Shown here: positions 31,604-38,988 of the stretch, in pieces
Numbering within the stretch: position 1 is the first letter of the stretch
How the letters are laid out: each line of letters begins with the position of its first letter
Assembly (NCBI GenBank): GCA_022827025.1
Contig: JAJDTT010000037.1
Location: forward strand, 1-64,000
Length of the DNA stretch: 64,000 nt
Direction of reading: 5' to 3'
Origin: Acidobacteriota bacterium
GTDB taxonomy: Bacteria > Acidobacteriota > UBA6911 > RPQK01 > JAJDTT01
Notes under the pieces: generated by a model
Told to the model about the DNA's origin: nothing
The model's database searches: none
What the model saw: the letters and a program-made list of their open reading frames with translations, nothing else
Position numbers and translations under genes: made by a program

Positions 31604-31984
31604 GGCGTCTCCTCCATGTTATTAGCGTCCTGGATCCAGAGTACACGATTAAGGAACTGCCGCGCTTGAAGCTGTCCCTGCGAACCCAGGAGAAATCGGC
31701 GGACTCAGGCTGTCTTGTACTTTTCTCTTCTCAGAAGGGAGAAAGTGTTGCTGGTTGCTCAAAGCAAGCTGGTCATTCGTTGTGCAAGGAAATCTTCCAG
31801 GCGATTTCACGGCCAGAGTAAGCATACCAGCCCACAGCAGAACTCGCCACGGATCTCGATCGAGATGGATTCCATGCGAAACGAGAAGAAAAACGGGCCA
31901 TGGAAGGGTATCCCAGCAGCGTTATTCCGTCGACGAGAACTCGTCCCCGGAGCTGGTTCGATACGGAGTCTTCGTCCCGAAACG

Positions 31985-32911
31985 CTAGCGCAACAGATAC
32001 GCCAACGCCAAACCGACTTGGGCCGTCAGGGTCAGGAGATACATCTGCCGCCAACTGGGATGGTTCTCCCAGTCCAATTTCCCCTCCCATTCCCGGGAGG
32101 ACCTCACGAGCAGCCGGATGATCCAACCGCCCCAACCGGCGAGAAGCAGTCCCAGGCCCGCCAGCAGCGACGGCTGTCCGGACAGGAGCCCGAAGACCGC
32201 GCCGGGGACGAGGGCCAGAAACGGCAGGACGAAGAAAGGAGCGATGATCCGGATCGACCGGCGCACGCCATAGATGACGGGAAGGGTCCGGCAGCCGCCC
32301 CGCCGGTCTCCCTCCACGTCGGAGAAGTCCTTGGTGGTGACGGCCCCCAGGAAATAGACGCCCAGGATCGCGCCGAGAACCCAGGGCTCCGGCTGCAGCA
32401 CATGCTTCACGGTGGACCAACCGGCCACCGGCAGCAGCGTTCCCCGGACCAGGGCGATGGTCAGGTTGGCCCAGACGCCCCGGGACTTGGTCCGAATCGG
32501 AGGCACCGAGTAGAGGAAAGTTCCCAGCGCGCCTCCCAGAACGACGAAGAAACACTGGAGATTGATCCAGGCGGCCAGCAGCAGGGCGATGCCCAGGAAG
32601 GCCACGCTCAGGCACCAGGCTTCCGGCCTGGAGATGCGTCCTGACGGCAGCAGGCGGCGAGGCTTGTTGATCCGGTCGATCTCCAGGTCGAAGATCTGGT
32701 TGAGGCCGTTGGAAAAGGCGTTCAACGCCGCCGCCAGAACGGCCCCGGCCACGATCCGCAGGATGATTCCCCCGGCCCCCGGACTCCAGTCGGAAACCCC
32801 TTTCGGATCCGCTGAGAGTCCCATGAGGGCGCCGCAGACCATCCCCAGCGCCGGCACCAGGAGGGTGAAGGGTCGGATGAACCGGAAGTAACGGACGATG
32901 GATTCAGACAT
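31985..32911 (-). CDS. UbiA-family prenyltransferase
   Basis: A 308-residue polytopic prenyltransferase, moving an isoprenoid from its diphosphate to an acceptor in the membrane. Both Asp-rich sites are present: N71-x3-D75-x3-D79 (NQIFDLEIDRINKPRRLLPS) and D195/D198/D202 (TTKDFSDVEGDRRGGCRTLP). The second motif and YSVPPIRTKSRGVWANL resemble the chlorophyll synthase/homogentisate phytyltransferase/DGGGP synthase branch more than UbiA or MenA proper. ATG 32911 is used. It is 93 bases downstream of a phytol-kinase-like/DUF92 fusion, suggesting its prenyl donor comes from that enzyme. Acceptor unknown. Confidence 0.82.
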   Translation of the reverse strand: MSESIVRYFRFIRPFTLLVPALGMVCGALMGLSADPKGVSDWSPGAGGIILRIVAGAVLAAALNAFSNGLNQIFDLEIDRINKPRRLLPSGRISRPEAWCLSVAFLGIALLLAAWINLQCFFVVLGGALGTFLYSVPPIRTKSRGVWANLTIALVRGTLLPVAGWSTVKHVLQPEPWVLGAILGVYFLGAVTTKDFSDVEGDRRGGCRTLPVIYGVRRSIRIIAPFFVLPFLALVPGAVFGLLSGQPSLLAGLGLLLAGWGGWIIRLLVRSSREWEGKLDWENHPSWRQMYLLTLTAQVGLALAYLLR

Positions 32912-33004
32912 GACGCGGCGGGCGCACTGCTTCGAGTCCCGGAGGACATGGACAACCGGCAACGATCCCGTGCCGTGGTGACCCGGTCCGCGCCGATCCG
33001 TTTC

Positions 33005-34336
33005 TCAAGGGGTTGCCGGTGAACAAAAAAGGATCCAGATTCCGCCGCTGACGCAGGCTCCCGCCAGCGAATTGTACAAGTTGAGCACCTGGTGCCGGCC
33101 CGGGGCATCCCGTCCGGCGCCGGCCAAACAGGACTCGATTCCATTCCCCGCACTGGCTCCGGCTGCCGCCGCCGCCAGCGCCGACGCAGGGACCCAGCTC
33201 CACAGGACCGGAACCGACGAAACCGCAAGGGCCGCGGCCAATCCCGCCAGAGTTCCTGCGAGTGAAACGGCGCCGGGGGTCCCTACCGGCACCGGTTTGA
33301 AGGAGCGGAGATCCCGGGGAGACCGTCCCAACCACTGCCCGATCTCGGTGGCGACCGTGTCCATGGTGGCGGCGGCCAGGGCGCCGGTGTAGGCCACCCG
33401 CAACACGGTGCTGTCGGTCCAGAAAAACAAAAACGCCAGGATGCCGGCGACCAGACCCTTGGACAACACGTTGCCCACGCCTCTCCGTCCCAGATTTTCT
33501 TCCGCGACCCCCAGCGCCTCCTTGTGTCCCATCCCCAACCAGGTGCTGAACCCGCCCAGGAAGAAGAAGCAGCAGAGGACGGTGTAGCCCGCAGGACCCG
33601 CCGAGAGAAAAACGCCGATCCCCAGGACCACGCCGACGGCAGCGCCGCGCCAGGAGATCCAACCCACCATCACGGCGAGGCCGGCCAGAAGGAAGTTGAT
33701 TCCGACCGCGTGGGACCAGGGCGCGGCCAACTCGGGAATCAGGTCGGGGACGCCCAGGAGCAAGGGGAAGACCCCGGCGCCCACCACCACGATGACCAGG
33801 TTGTCGTCCACCAGATTCGGCAGCGACTCGGCCAAGGCGCAGACCAGGGACCCGAAGAGGCAACAGGCGGCCAGCTTGAGATTGGAACCTCCGTCGGCTT
33901 GCGGCAGATTCCAGACCAGGAGGGTCCAGGATCCCACCGCCGCCGCCAGGAAAAAGCCGATGGAACCCCCCAGGCTCTTCTCCCGATTGTAAGGGAGCGG
34001 GACCCAGGGCCACCGCCGCCCCGCCAGGTTGGAAACCGCGTCTCCCACCGCCAGAACCGCCCAGACCGCCGCCGCGACGTGAAGGCGCTCCCGAAACAGG
34101 AGAAGCAGCATCATGATCCCGAAGGCGTAGTAGAGCTTGCCGGGGGAAAATCCCGTTTCCCGTTCCGATTCCCGAGTCGTCACCCGGATCCAACGGGGCG
34201 AGATGAACGCGGCGTAGAAGAATGAAAAGAGGCTCAGGAGAAGGATCAGGCCGTAGTCCACGTAGGGAAGGAGAAAGGCGAACGCCAGGGGCAGCACATG
34301 TTCCAACTGCCTCAGGTCTTCGCCTTTGTCCCTCAT
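33005..34336 (-). CDS. Phytol-kinase-like / DUF92 (phytyl-phosphate-kinase-like) fusion
   Basis: A 443-residue, very hydrophobic two-domain protein. The N-terminal half resembles phytol/dolichol kinases (VTE5 type): AVGDAVSNLAGRRWPWVPLP, YNREKSLGGSIGFFLAAAVG. The C-terminal half is DUF92, the family of plant VTE6, which makes phytyl diphosphate from phytyl phosphate: NVLSKGLVAGILAF, ALAAATMDTVATEIGQWLGR, PVPVGTPGAVSLAGTLAGL. Together the domains could turn a free prenyl alcohol into its diphosphate. The start chosen, ATG 34336, overlaps the epimerase stop as ATGA. The UbiA enzyme follows. Activity is inferred from homology only. Confidence 0.78.
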   Translation of the reverse strand: MRDKGEDLRQLEHVLPLAFAFLLPYVDYGLILLLSLFSFFYAAFISPRWIRVTTRESERETGFSPGKLYYAFGIMMLLLLFRERLHVAAAVWAVLAVGDAVSNLAGRRWPWVPLPYNREKSLGGSIGFFLAAAVGSWTLLVWNLPQADGGSNLKLAACCLFGSLVCALAESLPNLVDDNLVIVVVGAGVFPLLLGVPDLIPELAAPWSHAVGINFLLAGLAVMVGWISWRGAAVGVVLGIGVFLSAGPAGYTVLCCFFFLGGFSTWLGMGHKEALGVAEENLGRRGVGNVLSKGLVAGILAFLFFWTDSTVLRVAYTGALAAATMDTVATEIGQWLGRSPRDLRSFKPVPVGTPGAVSLAGTLAGLAAALAVSSVPVLWSWVPASALAAAAAGASAGNGIESCLAGAGRDAPGRHQVLNLYNSLAGACVSGGIWILFCSPATP

Positions 34337-35256
34337 GACTCCAGCCACCGGTTCGTGCGGATCAAGCCCTCCTCCAGGGAGCGGGGCGAGTAACCGAGAT
34401 GGGCGCGGGCCTTGCCCGAGGAAAATCGCCAGTTCCGGAGAAAGAACTCCGCCGTCGACGGGACCAGCAACGGCGACTTGCGCCGCAGCCGCGCGCTCCA
34501 GTCCTCCAGCCGGGCTGCGGCGCGAAACAGCCCATCGGGAAGACCCAGGGGAACGATCGGCTCATTCGCAACCCTCCGGAAGGTCGCCCACAGGTCCCGG
34601 AGCGTCCGGTTTTCGCCTCCCAGGACGAAGTCCTCCCCGGGGTCGGCATCCAGGCATCGAATCAGGGCGTCGGCGACGTCGTCCACATAGACGAAGTTCC
34701 AACAAGGAGCCCCCCGGCCCGGTAATGCCGCCATGCGAAGCTTCTTCCAGCGCCGGAGCAGCCGCACCAAAAGGTTTCCCTCGGTCATCGGGCCGGGGCC
34801 GTACACGACGGTGGGGAAGACCGTGTTCATGGGGAGCCGGCCCTTCCACCGGTCGGCCAGTCGAAAGGCCTCGTATTTGCTCCGGTCGTACCCGTGGAAG
34901 AATCGGTTGCGGTCCGGTATGCGTTCCTCGGTATGGACCCCGTCGCCGCTGGGGCCGAAAACGGTGAACGAGGAGACGTGGACCAGCCTGGCAACTCGAT
35001 GGCGCCGGGCCAGTTCCAGGACATTTCTCAGTCCGTCGACGTTGACCCGAAGGAACGGTCCGGGCCGGGACTGGACCAGGGCGGCCAGGTGAAACACCAC
35101 CTGGACTTCCCGGAAGCTCGGCTCCAAGGTGGGGACGCGGGTCACATCCTGGCCCCGGGACCGCGAAGCGACGGTCACGTCGTGCCCCCGTTCCCGGAGC
35201 CTGCGTACGAGAACGCTCCCCAGGAAGCCGGTCCCGCCCGTAACCAGGCACCTCAT
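34333..35256 (-). CDS. NAD-dependent epimerase/dehydratase (extended SDR)
   Basis: A 307-residue extended short-chain dehydrogenase/reductase. The nucleotide-binding loop is G7-GTGFLG-13 (MRCLVTGGTGFLGSVLVRRL), the active-site serine is in HVSSFTVFGPSG, and the Tyr-Lys pair is in YDRSKYEAFRL. The middle has FPTVVYGPGPMTEGNL and NFVYVDDVADALIRCLDAD, as in sterol/hopanoid- and sugar-modifying members. ATG 35256 overlaps the preceding stop as ATGA, and the end overlaps the DUF92 fusion the same way, so all three are coupled. A lipid or polyprenyl-linked substrate is a guess from context. Confidence 0.85.
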   Translation of the reverse strand: MRCLVTGGTGFLGSVLVRRLRERGHDVTVASRSRGQDVTRVPTLEPSFREVQVVFHLAALVQSRPGPFLRVNVDGLRNVLELARRHRVARLVHVSSFTVFGPSGDGVHTEERIPDRNRFFHGYDRSKYEAFRLADRWKGRLPMNTVFPTVVYGPGPMTEGNLLVRLLRRWKKLRMAALPGRGAPCWNFVYVDDVADALIRCLDADPGEDFVLGGENRTLRDLWATFRRVANEPIVPLGLPDGLFRAAARLEDWSARLRRKSPLLVPSTAEFFLRNWRFSSGKARAHLGYSPRSLEEGLIRTNRWLES

Positions 35257-37235
35257 GGCGAGTCGAACGACCAGGCGCGGCCGTCCAGCGGTTCGGGGTC
35301 CTCGACCCGAAACAACCGGTACAGAGTCGGGGCCACGTCCATGAGGTGCGGGTTCTCCGCGAGAATCGTTCGATTGGAGACCGCGAAACCCTCGGTGTCC
35401 GAAGGATCGGAAGCACAGTGGTCGCCGCTCCATTTCCTGAGGTTGGCGACGAGGACGTGCTCCGGCACGGCGCCCAGGGCCGTCTGCCACGAGGTCCGGT
35501 AACCGGTTCGGAAGCTGAGCTGGATGTCCCCGGCATGCTCGATTTCGTCGCCGGAGTAGATCTCGTCCCTGAAATAGGCGTTCTGCACCACCGATTCTCC
35601 GGTTTCCGGGTCGCGATACTCAAGGATCTCCCGAGAAATGTCCCGGATCAGGTCGATGTAGTCTTGGCCGGGATCGACGGCGCCCTGACCCTCCCGCCCC
35701 TTCAGGTTCACGTAGATATGGCCCAGGCCCAGGGCATACGCTTGGGTCCGGCTCCAGTCCACGTTGGGAAAGAAGCTGCCGCCCCGATAGACCTGCTCCA
35801 TCCGTTTCATTTCGGTGCCGGACTGTCCGTCCTTGAGGCGCAGGTATCCGTTCTCCAGGAGCCAGGTATTGGTATTGAATTCCTTGCGCCAGGAATGAAA
35901 CCCGTGATCGGAAAGCACCAGCAGCAGATCCTGGGGATCCAGGCGCTCCAGGACCCGTGAGACGATGGAGTCCATCTTCCGGTAGACGTTCAACAGGGCC
36001 CTGCCATAGGCCTGAGCGCCCTTCGCGTCATAACGGGGATGGTGGGGATCGATGAAGCGGTAGAACATGTGGGCGGCGCTGTCGGTGGCGGTGAAGACGG
36101 CCGTGTACAGGGACGCCTCATCCCGGTCCAGCTCATGCATCAGGAGCCGCTCCAGGTGGTTCATGTTTCGGAAGAGGTCCTCCAGAAAAATCTGTTCGTC
36201 GATCTGCTCCTCGTTGAGGCCCCAGGTCTCATGGATCCAACCCAGGGTCTTGAACGGGGCGAGCCAGGAGACGAGGTCCTCCGAATAGCTGGCCGGCGTC
36301 GAGAGTGGCAGGACGGGGTCGGCCGGATCGAGGCTGATGGGCATCAGATAGAGCCTCACTTCGGGGAAGGTCTCCAGGACATAGAATCGGCTGATTCCCC
36401 GTATCTTGACCAGGGGTCCCGCGGAAAATTCGAACCGGAACCAGTCGCTCCACTGCCCCTCGTCGACCTCCTCTTCCTGGTCCTGGAGCCGGATCGTCAG
36501 GGCAGTCGACTGGGGGTCCAACTCCACCGACAGCGGGATCGTCAGACGAACCAGCTCCTCCTCTCTGGGGTCGGCGGGTCCGTCGATCAGCGCTTGAAAA
36601 CGTCCGTCCTCTCCTTCCAGGCGAATCACCCGGCCGCCGAACTCCGTGTCCTGCAGGTCCCAGCGGCTGACGTCGGTGGAGAGATAGAAGTAGGTGCCCC
36701 AGGTCCCCCGGACGTCGGGAACCCCGAGCCCCGAAAGCGTGGTCCCATGGTCCAGGGACCGGGGCGGGAACTCCAGGGGGATCCGCAGGTTGGCGGTGAC
36801 GATGCCGGCCCGGTCCAGGTGCTCCCAGAAGGGGACGCCCTTGCGGTTGTTGGTCAACCGGGCTCCCCGGATGGGGATGGTCTTGAACAGAAAGCGGGGC
36901 TTTTCCACCTTCACGAGGCCGATGTCGGGCATGTAGGTGGCGGGGTCCCGCCGGAGAAAGTCGAAGATTCCGTGGCGGCCCGGATTGAGTCCGGTGGCGA
37001 AGCTGGCCCAGGCCACGGGGGATTCGGGCGGATTGGTGGTGCCCAGGGTCGACAGGGTCCCCTGCTCCCCCAGGCGGCGGATGGTGGGAAGCTCTTCGAT
37101 CCATTGATCCACCAGATCGGGGTCCACGCCGTCGAAGCCCAGGATCACGACCTTGAAGCCGGGGCGCTTGGGGGCAGGTGTACAGAATGAGCCCAGCAGG
37201 ACCATCAGAACGAGCGCCAGCCGGGGGAAGATCAC
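35253..37235 (-). CDS. Alkaline-phosphatase-superfamily phosphodiesterase/nucleotide pyrophosphatase-like protein
   Basis: A 660-residue exported protein (hydrophobic N-terminus IFPRLALVLMVLLGSFCTP) of the type I phosphodiesterase/alkaline phosphatase superfamily. Metal-site motifs: VILGFDGVDPDLV, the nucleophile region PPESPVAWASFATGLNPG, TATDSAAHMFYRFIDP and LVLSDHGFHSWRKEFN, with GDHCASD near the end. The sulfatase C/S-x-P-x-R signature is absent. The start is GTG 37235, overlapping the UPF0175 stop as GTGA. The family acts on phosphoesters, including lipid-linked ones. It heads the coupled run to the epimerase and DUF92 genes. Confidence 0.82.
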   Translation of the reverse strand: MIFPRLALVLMVLLGSFCTPAPKRPGFKVVILGFDGVDPDLVDQWIEELPTIRRLGEQGTLSTLGTTNPPESPVAWASFATGLNPGRHGIFDFLRRDPATYMPDIGLVKVEKPRFLFKTIPIRGARLTNNRKGVPFWEHLDRAGIVTANLRIPLEFPPRSLDHGTTLSGLGVPDVRGTWGTYFYLSTDVSRWDLQDTEFGGRVIRLEGEDGRFQALIDGPADPREEELVRLTIPLSVELDPQSTALTIRLQDQEEEVDEGQWSDWFRFEFSAGPLVKIRGISRFYVLETFPEVRLYLMPISLDPADPVLPLSTPASYSEDLVSWLAPFKTLGWIHETWGLNEEQIDEQIFLEDLFRNMNHLERLLMHELDRDEASLYTAVFTATDSAAHMFYRFIDPHHPRYDAKGAQAYGRALLNVYRKMDSIVSRVLERLDPQDLLLVLSDHGFHSWRKEFNTNTWLLENGYLRLKDGQSGTEMKRMEQVYRGGSFFPNVDWSRTQAYALGLGHIYVNLKGREGQGAVDPGQDYIDLIRDISREILEYRDPETGESVVQNAYFRDEIYSGDEIEHAGDIQLSFRTGYRTSWQTALGAVPEHVLVANLRKWSGDHCASDPSDTEGFAVSNRTILAENPHLMDVAPTLYRLFRVEDPEPLDGRAWSFDSP

Positions 37236-37558
37236 TCCCGATTCTCCAGACTGCCGTGGATGACCCCCAAGTCTCGTTTCAAATCTTCGAGATCGTATTG
37301 AGCCGATACCTTCCTGGCACGGGCATAGTCGATCATTTCCCACAACGAGACTCCGGCATCCCGAGCCGCTCGTGCCAGCGTAACCCTTCCCTCACCGTAC
37401 TGACGGACGTAGTGCTCAAGCTTCCAGTGCCGGATACCTCTCGACAGCAGCCGGCGCACTGTCGTCGAGCGATCACACTGTTCGACGTCTTCGATGAGTT
37501 CCAGCTCGCGGACCAACTCCGAGGGAACCCGCGCACCCACCATGTACTCCTTTCTCAT
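37232..37558 (-). CDS. UPF0175-family protein (orphan antitoxin-like)
   Basis: A 108-residue protein. An N-terminal RHH-like segment (VGARVPSELVRELELIEDVE ... TTVRRLLSRGIRHW) is followed by a UPF0175 helix-turn-helix-type domain: YGEGRVTLARAARDAGVSLW, MIDYARARKVSAQYDLEDLK. UPF0175 proteins are usually antitoxins paired with a PIN-like (DUF3368) toxin. Here no toxin follows; its stop overlaps the start of the phosphodiesterase gene (GTGA). It may be an orphan antitoxin reused as an operon regulator. Confidence 0.72.
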   Translation of the reverse strand: MRKEYMVGARVPSELVRELELIEDVEQCDRSTTVRRLLSRGIRHWKLEHYVRQYGEGRVTLARAARDAGVSLWEMIDYARARKVSAQYDLEDLKRDLGVIHGSLENRE

Positions 37559-38180
37559 CTCGTCGTCTCCCGGTAGCGTCGCGCAAGCCCCAATAACTCC
37601 GCTACGACTGTTGGGGGAACCCCTTAACACTATATTCGATTGTTTTCATAAGGGTCTCGAACACCGGAGGCATCACCGAAACGGGAGCCGGCACGCGACG
37701 TTCCGTTGCTCCTCAAGAGGAAAACGAGGAACTCGCCGCGGCCCCGATGCCGGGTCCTTCAGGAGTTTCCCCAAGAAATGAGGAGGAGACACCTCAAGCG
37801 ATTGATAACAGGAGAGTAAGAGGATCTGACAAGTGGAATGGGTCCAGCCTCGAATTGGAATTCCGTAGGGGCACCCCTTGTGGGTGCCCTCTTTGGTCGG
37901 AACCGACCCGAACCCGGTCGACCGCCGGGACTTGGCGTCGGAGTAACGGGGTGACCCCCGGTCGATCTCGGTTGCCTGCACCGGGAGGGCGACCACAAGG
38001 GTCGCCCCTACGAACCGGAAGCCGTCCCACCGGAACGGGACCCTTGCTACCCGACTTCCGCTCCAACTCTCCGTCTGCTTCTGTGACTCTACGAAAAGTG
38101 GGGAAAGTCCAGGGGTCCATTCGTTGACACCATCCGGGCCCTTCACTAAGATTCATTTTCCGCAAGCGGGGGAGCCAAGT
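37559..38180. other. Intergenic region before nuoJ
   Basis: 622 bases without a supportable gene. It contains the third MITE-like element (about 37837-38011). 37559-37836 shows no element that I recognise. It is flanked by divergent transcription units, so promoters for both the antitoxin-led operon and nuoJ should lie here; none is clear by eye. Confidence 0.6.
37837..38011. mobile_element. MITE-like element, third copy, inverted, ends lost
   Basis: It carries the two inverted family-1 hairpins (37865-37889, GGGCACCC stem; 37987-38011, GGGCGACC stem). The inner part shares GGTCGATCTCGG and GCACCGGGAGGGCGACC with the complement of the other two copies, and the flank at 37837-37864 matches the complement of 1151-1182. 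No terminal CTAGTGTGC repeat was found. Orientation is opposite to the copies at 1.0 and 19.4 kb. Confidence 0.6.
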
Positions 38181-38678
38181 GTGGAGCAGATCGTTTTTTA
38201 CGTCTTTGCAGCCGTAGCCGTCGGCTCCGCCCTTCTCGTGGTGCTCCAGCAGCGCGCCGTCTACAGCGCCTTCTCGCTGATCGTCTGTTTCGGCGCTCTG
38301 GCCGTTCTCTACTTCCAGTTGGGAGCCGCCCTCGTCGCCGCGCTTCAGGTCATCGTCTATGCCGGGGCCATCATGGTCCTGTTCCTCTTCGTAATCATGC
38401 TTCTGGACCCGCAGGCGGAGAGGTTCGGTCCCGACCGGTTCAAGAAAACGGCCCTGGCGGGTCTGCCCATGGCCGCCTTTCTGGCGTTCGTTCTGCTGCG
38501 CGTCTTCCCGGCGTGGAGTCCCCGGGGATCAGGCGAACCGATCGGATCAGTCGAAGGGCCGAAAAGAATCGCCCATATTCTCTTCCAGGACTATCTGCTC
38601 CCCTTCGAGGTCACCTCCATCCTGATCCTGGTGGCCATTCTGGGCGCCGTCGTCCTGGTCAAGCATCGTCCCGATTGA
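38181..38678 (+). CDS. nuoJ: NADH-quinone oxidoreductase subunit J
   Basis: A 165-residue membrane subunit of complex I with five hydrophobic segments. It starts with GTG 38181 behind GGGGGA. Conserved features: AFSLIVCFGALAVLYFQLGA, ALQVIVYAGAIMVLFLFVIM and a C-terminal EVTSILILVAILGAVVLVKH. It begins a nuoJKLMN run. nuoA-I, including the soluble arm, are not upstream, so the complex I genes are split or the rest lies elsewhere. nuoK starts within its stop (TGATG). Confidence 0.93.
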   Translation: MEQIVFYVFAAVAVGSALLVVLQQRAVYSAFSLIVCFGALAVLYFQLGAALVAALQVIVYAGAIMVLFLFVIMLLDPQAERFGPDRFKKTALAGLPMAAFLAFVLLRVFPAWSPRGSGEPIGSVEGPKRIAHILFQDYLLPFEVTSILILVAILGAVVLVKHRPD

Positions 38679-38986
38679 TGGGTATGGTCCCTGCCACTCA
38701 CTACCTGGCGCTGGGCGCGGTTCTCTTCGTCATCGGCGTCGCCGGCTTCATCGTCAGACGCAACGTCATCACCATGTTCATGTCGGTGGAACTGATGCTC
38801 AACGCGGTCAACCTGACGTTTCTGGCCTATGCGCGGACGTGGAACCAGGTGGACGCCCATATCTTCGTCTTCTTCGTCATGACCGTGGCTGCGGCGGAGG
38901 CGGCGGTAGGTCTGGCGCTGATCCTGGGTCTCGACCGGCATTCGCAGACCCTGGACATCGATTCCGCCGACAAGCTGCAGGGCTGA
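38678..38986 (+). CDS. nuoK: NADH-quinone oxidoreductase subunit K
   Basis: A 102-residue, three-helix subunit of complex I. Conserved: HYLALGAVLFVIGVAGFIVR, NVITMFMSVELMLNAVNLTF (with the proton-path glutamate) and AHIFVFFVMTVAAAEAAVGL. ATG 38678 is used; the ATG at 38684 is an alternative. Coupled to nuoJ and followed two bases later by nuoL. Confidence 0.95.
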   Translation: MGMVPATHYLALGAVLFVIGVAGFIVRRNVITMFMSVELMLNAVNLTFLAYARTWNQVDAHIFVFFVMTVAAAEAAVGLALILGLDRHSQTLDIDSADKLQG

Positions 38987-38988
38987 CC

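Noticed and set aside
31604-31984. Gene in the 380-base gap between the small basic protein gene and the UbiA gene
   Set aside because: Frames present lack a ribosome site and family pattern; I see no supportable feature.
35253-37235. Sulfatase
   Set aside because: The formylglycine signature C/S-x-P-x-R is absent; motifs fit the broader phosphodiesterase/alkaline phosphatase group.
37747-38127. Small open frames over the third MITE-like element
   Set aside because: They are made of the repeat hairpins read in frame (e.g. RRGTPCGCPLW, GRPQGSPL), a product of the repeats and not conserved proteins.
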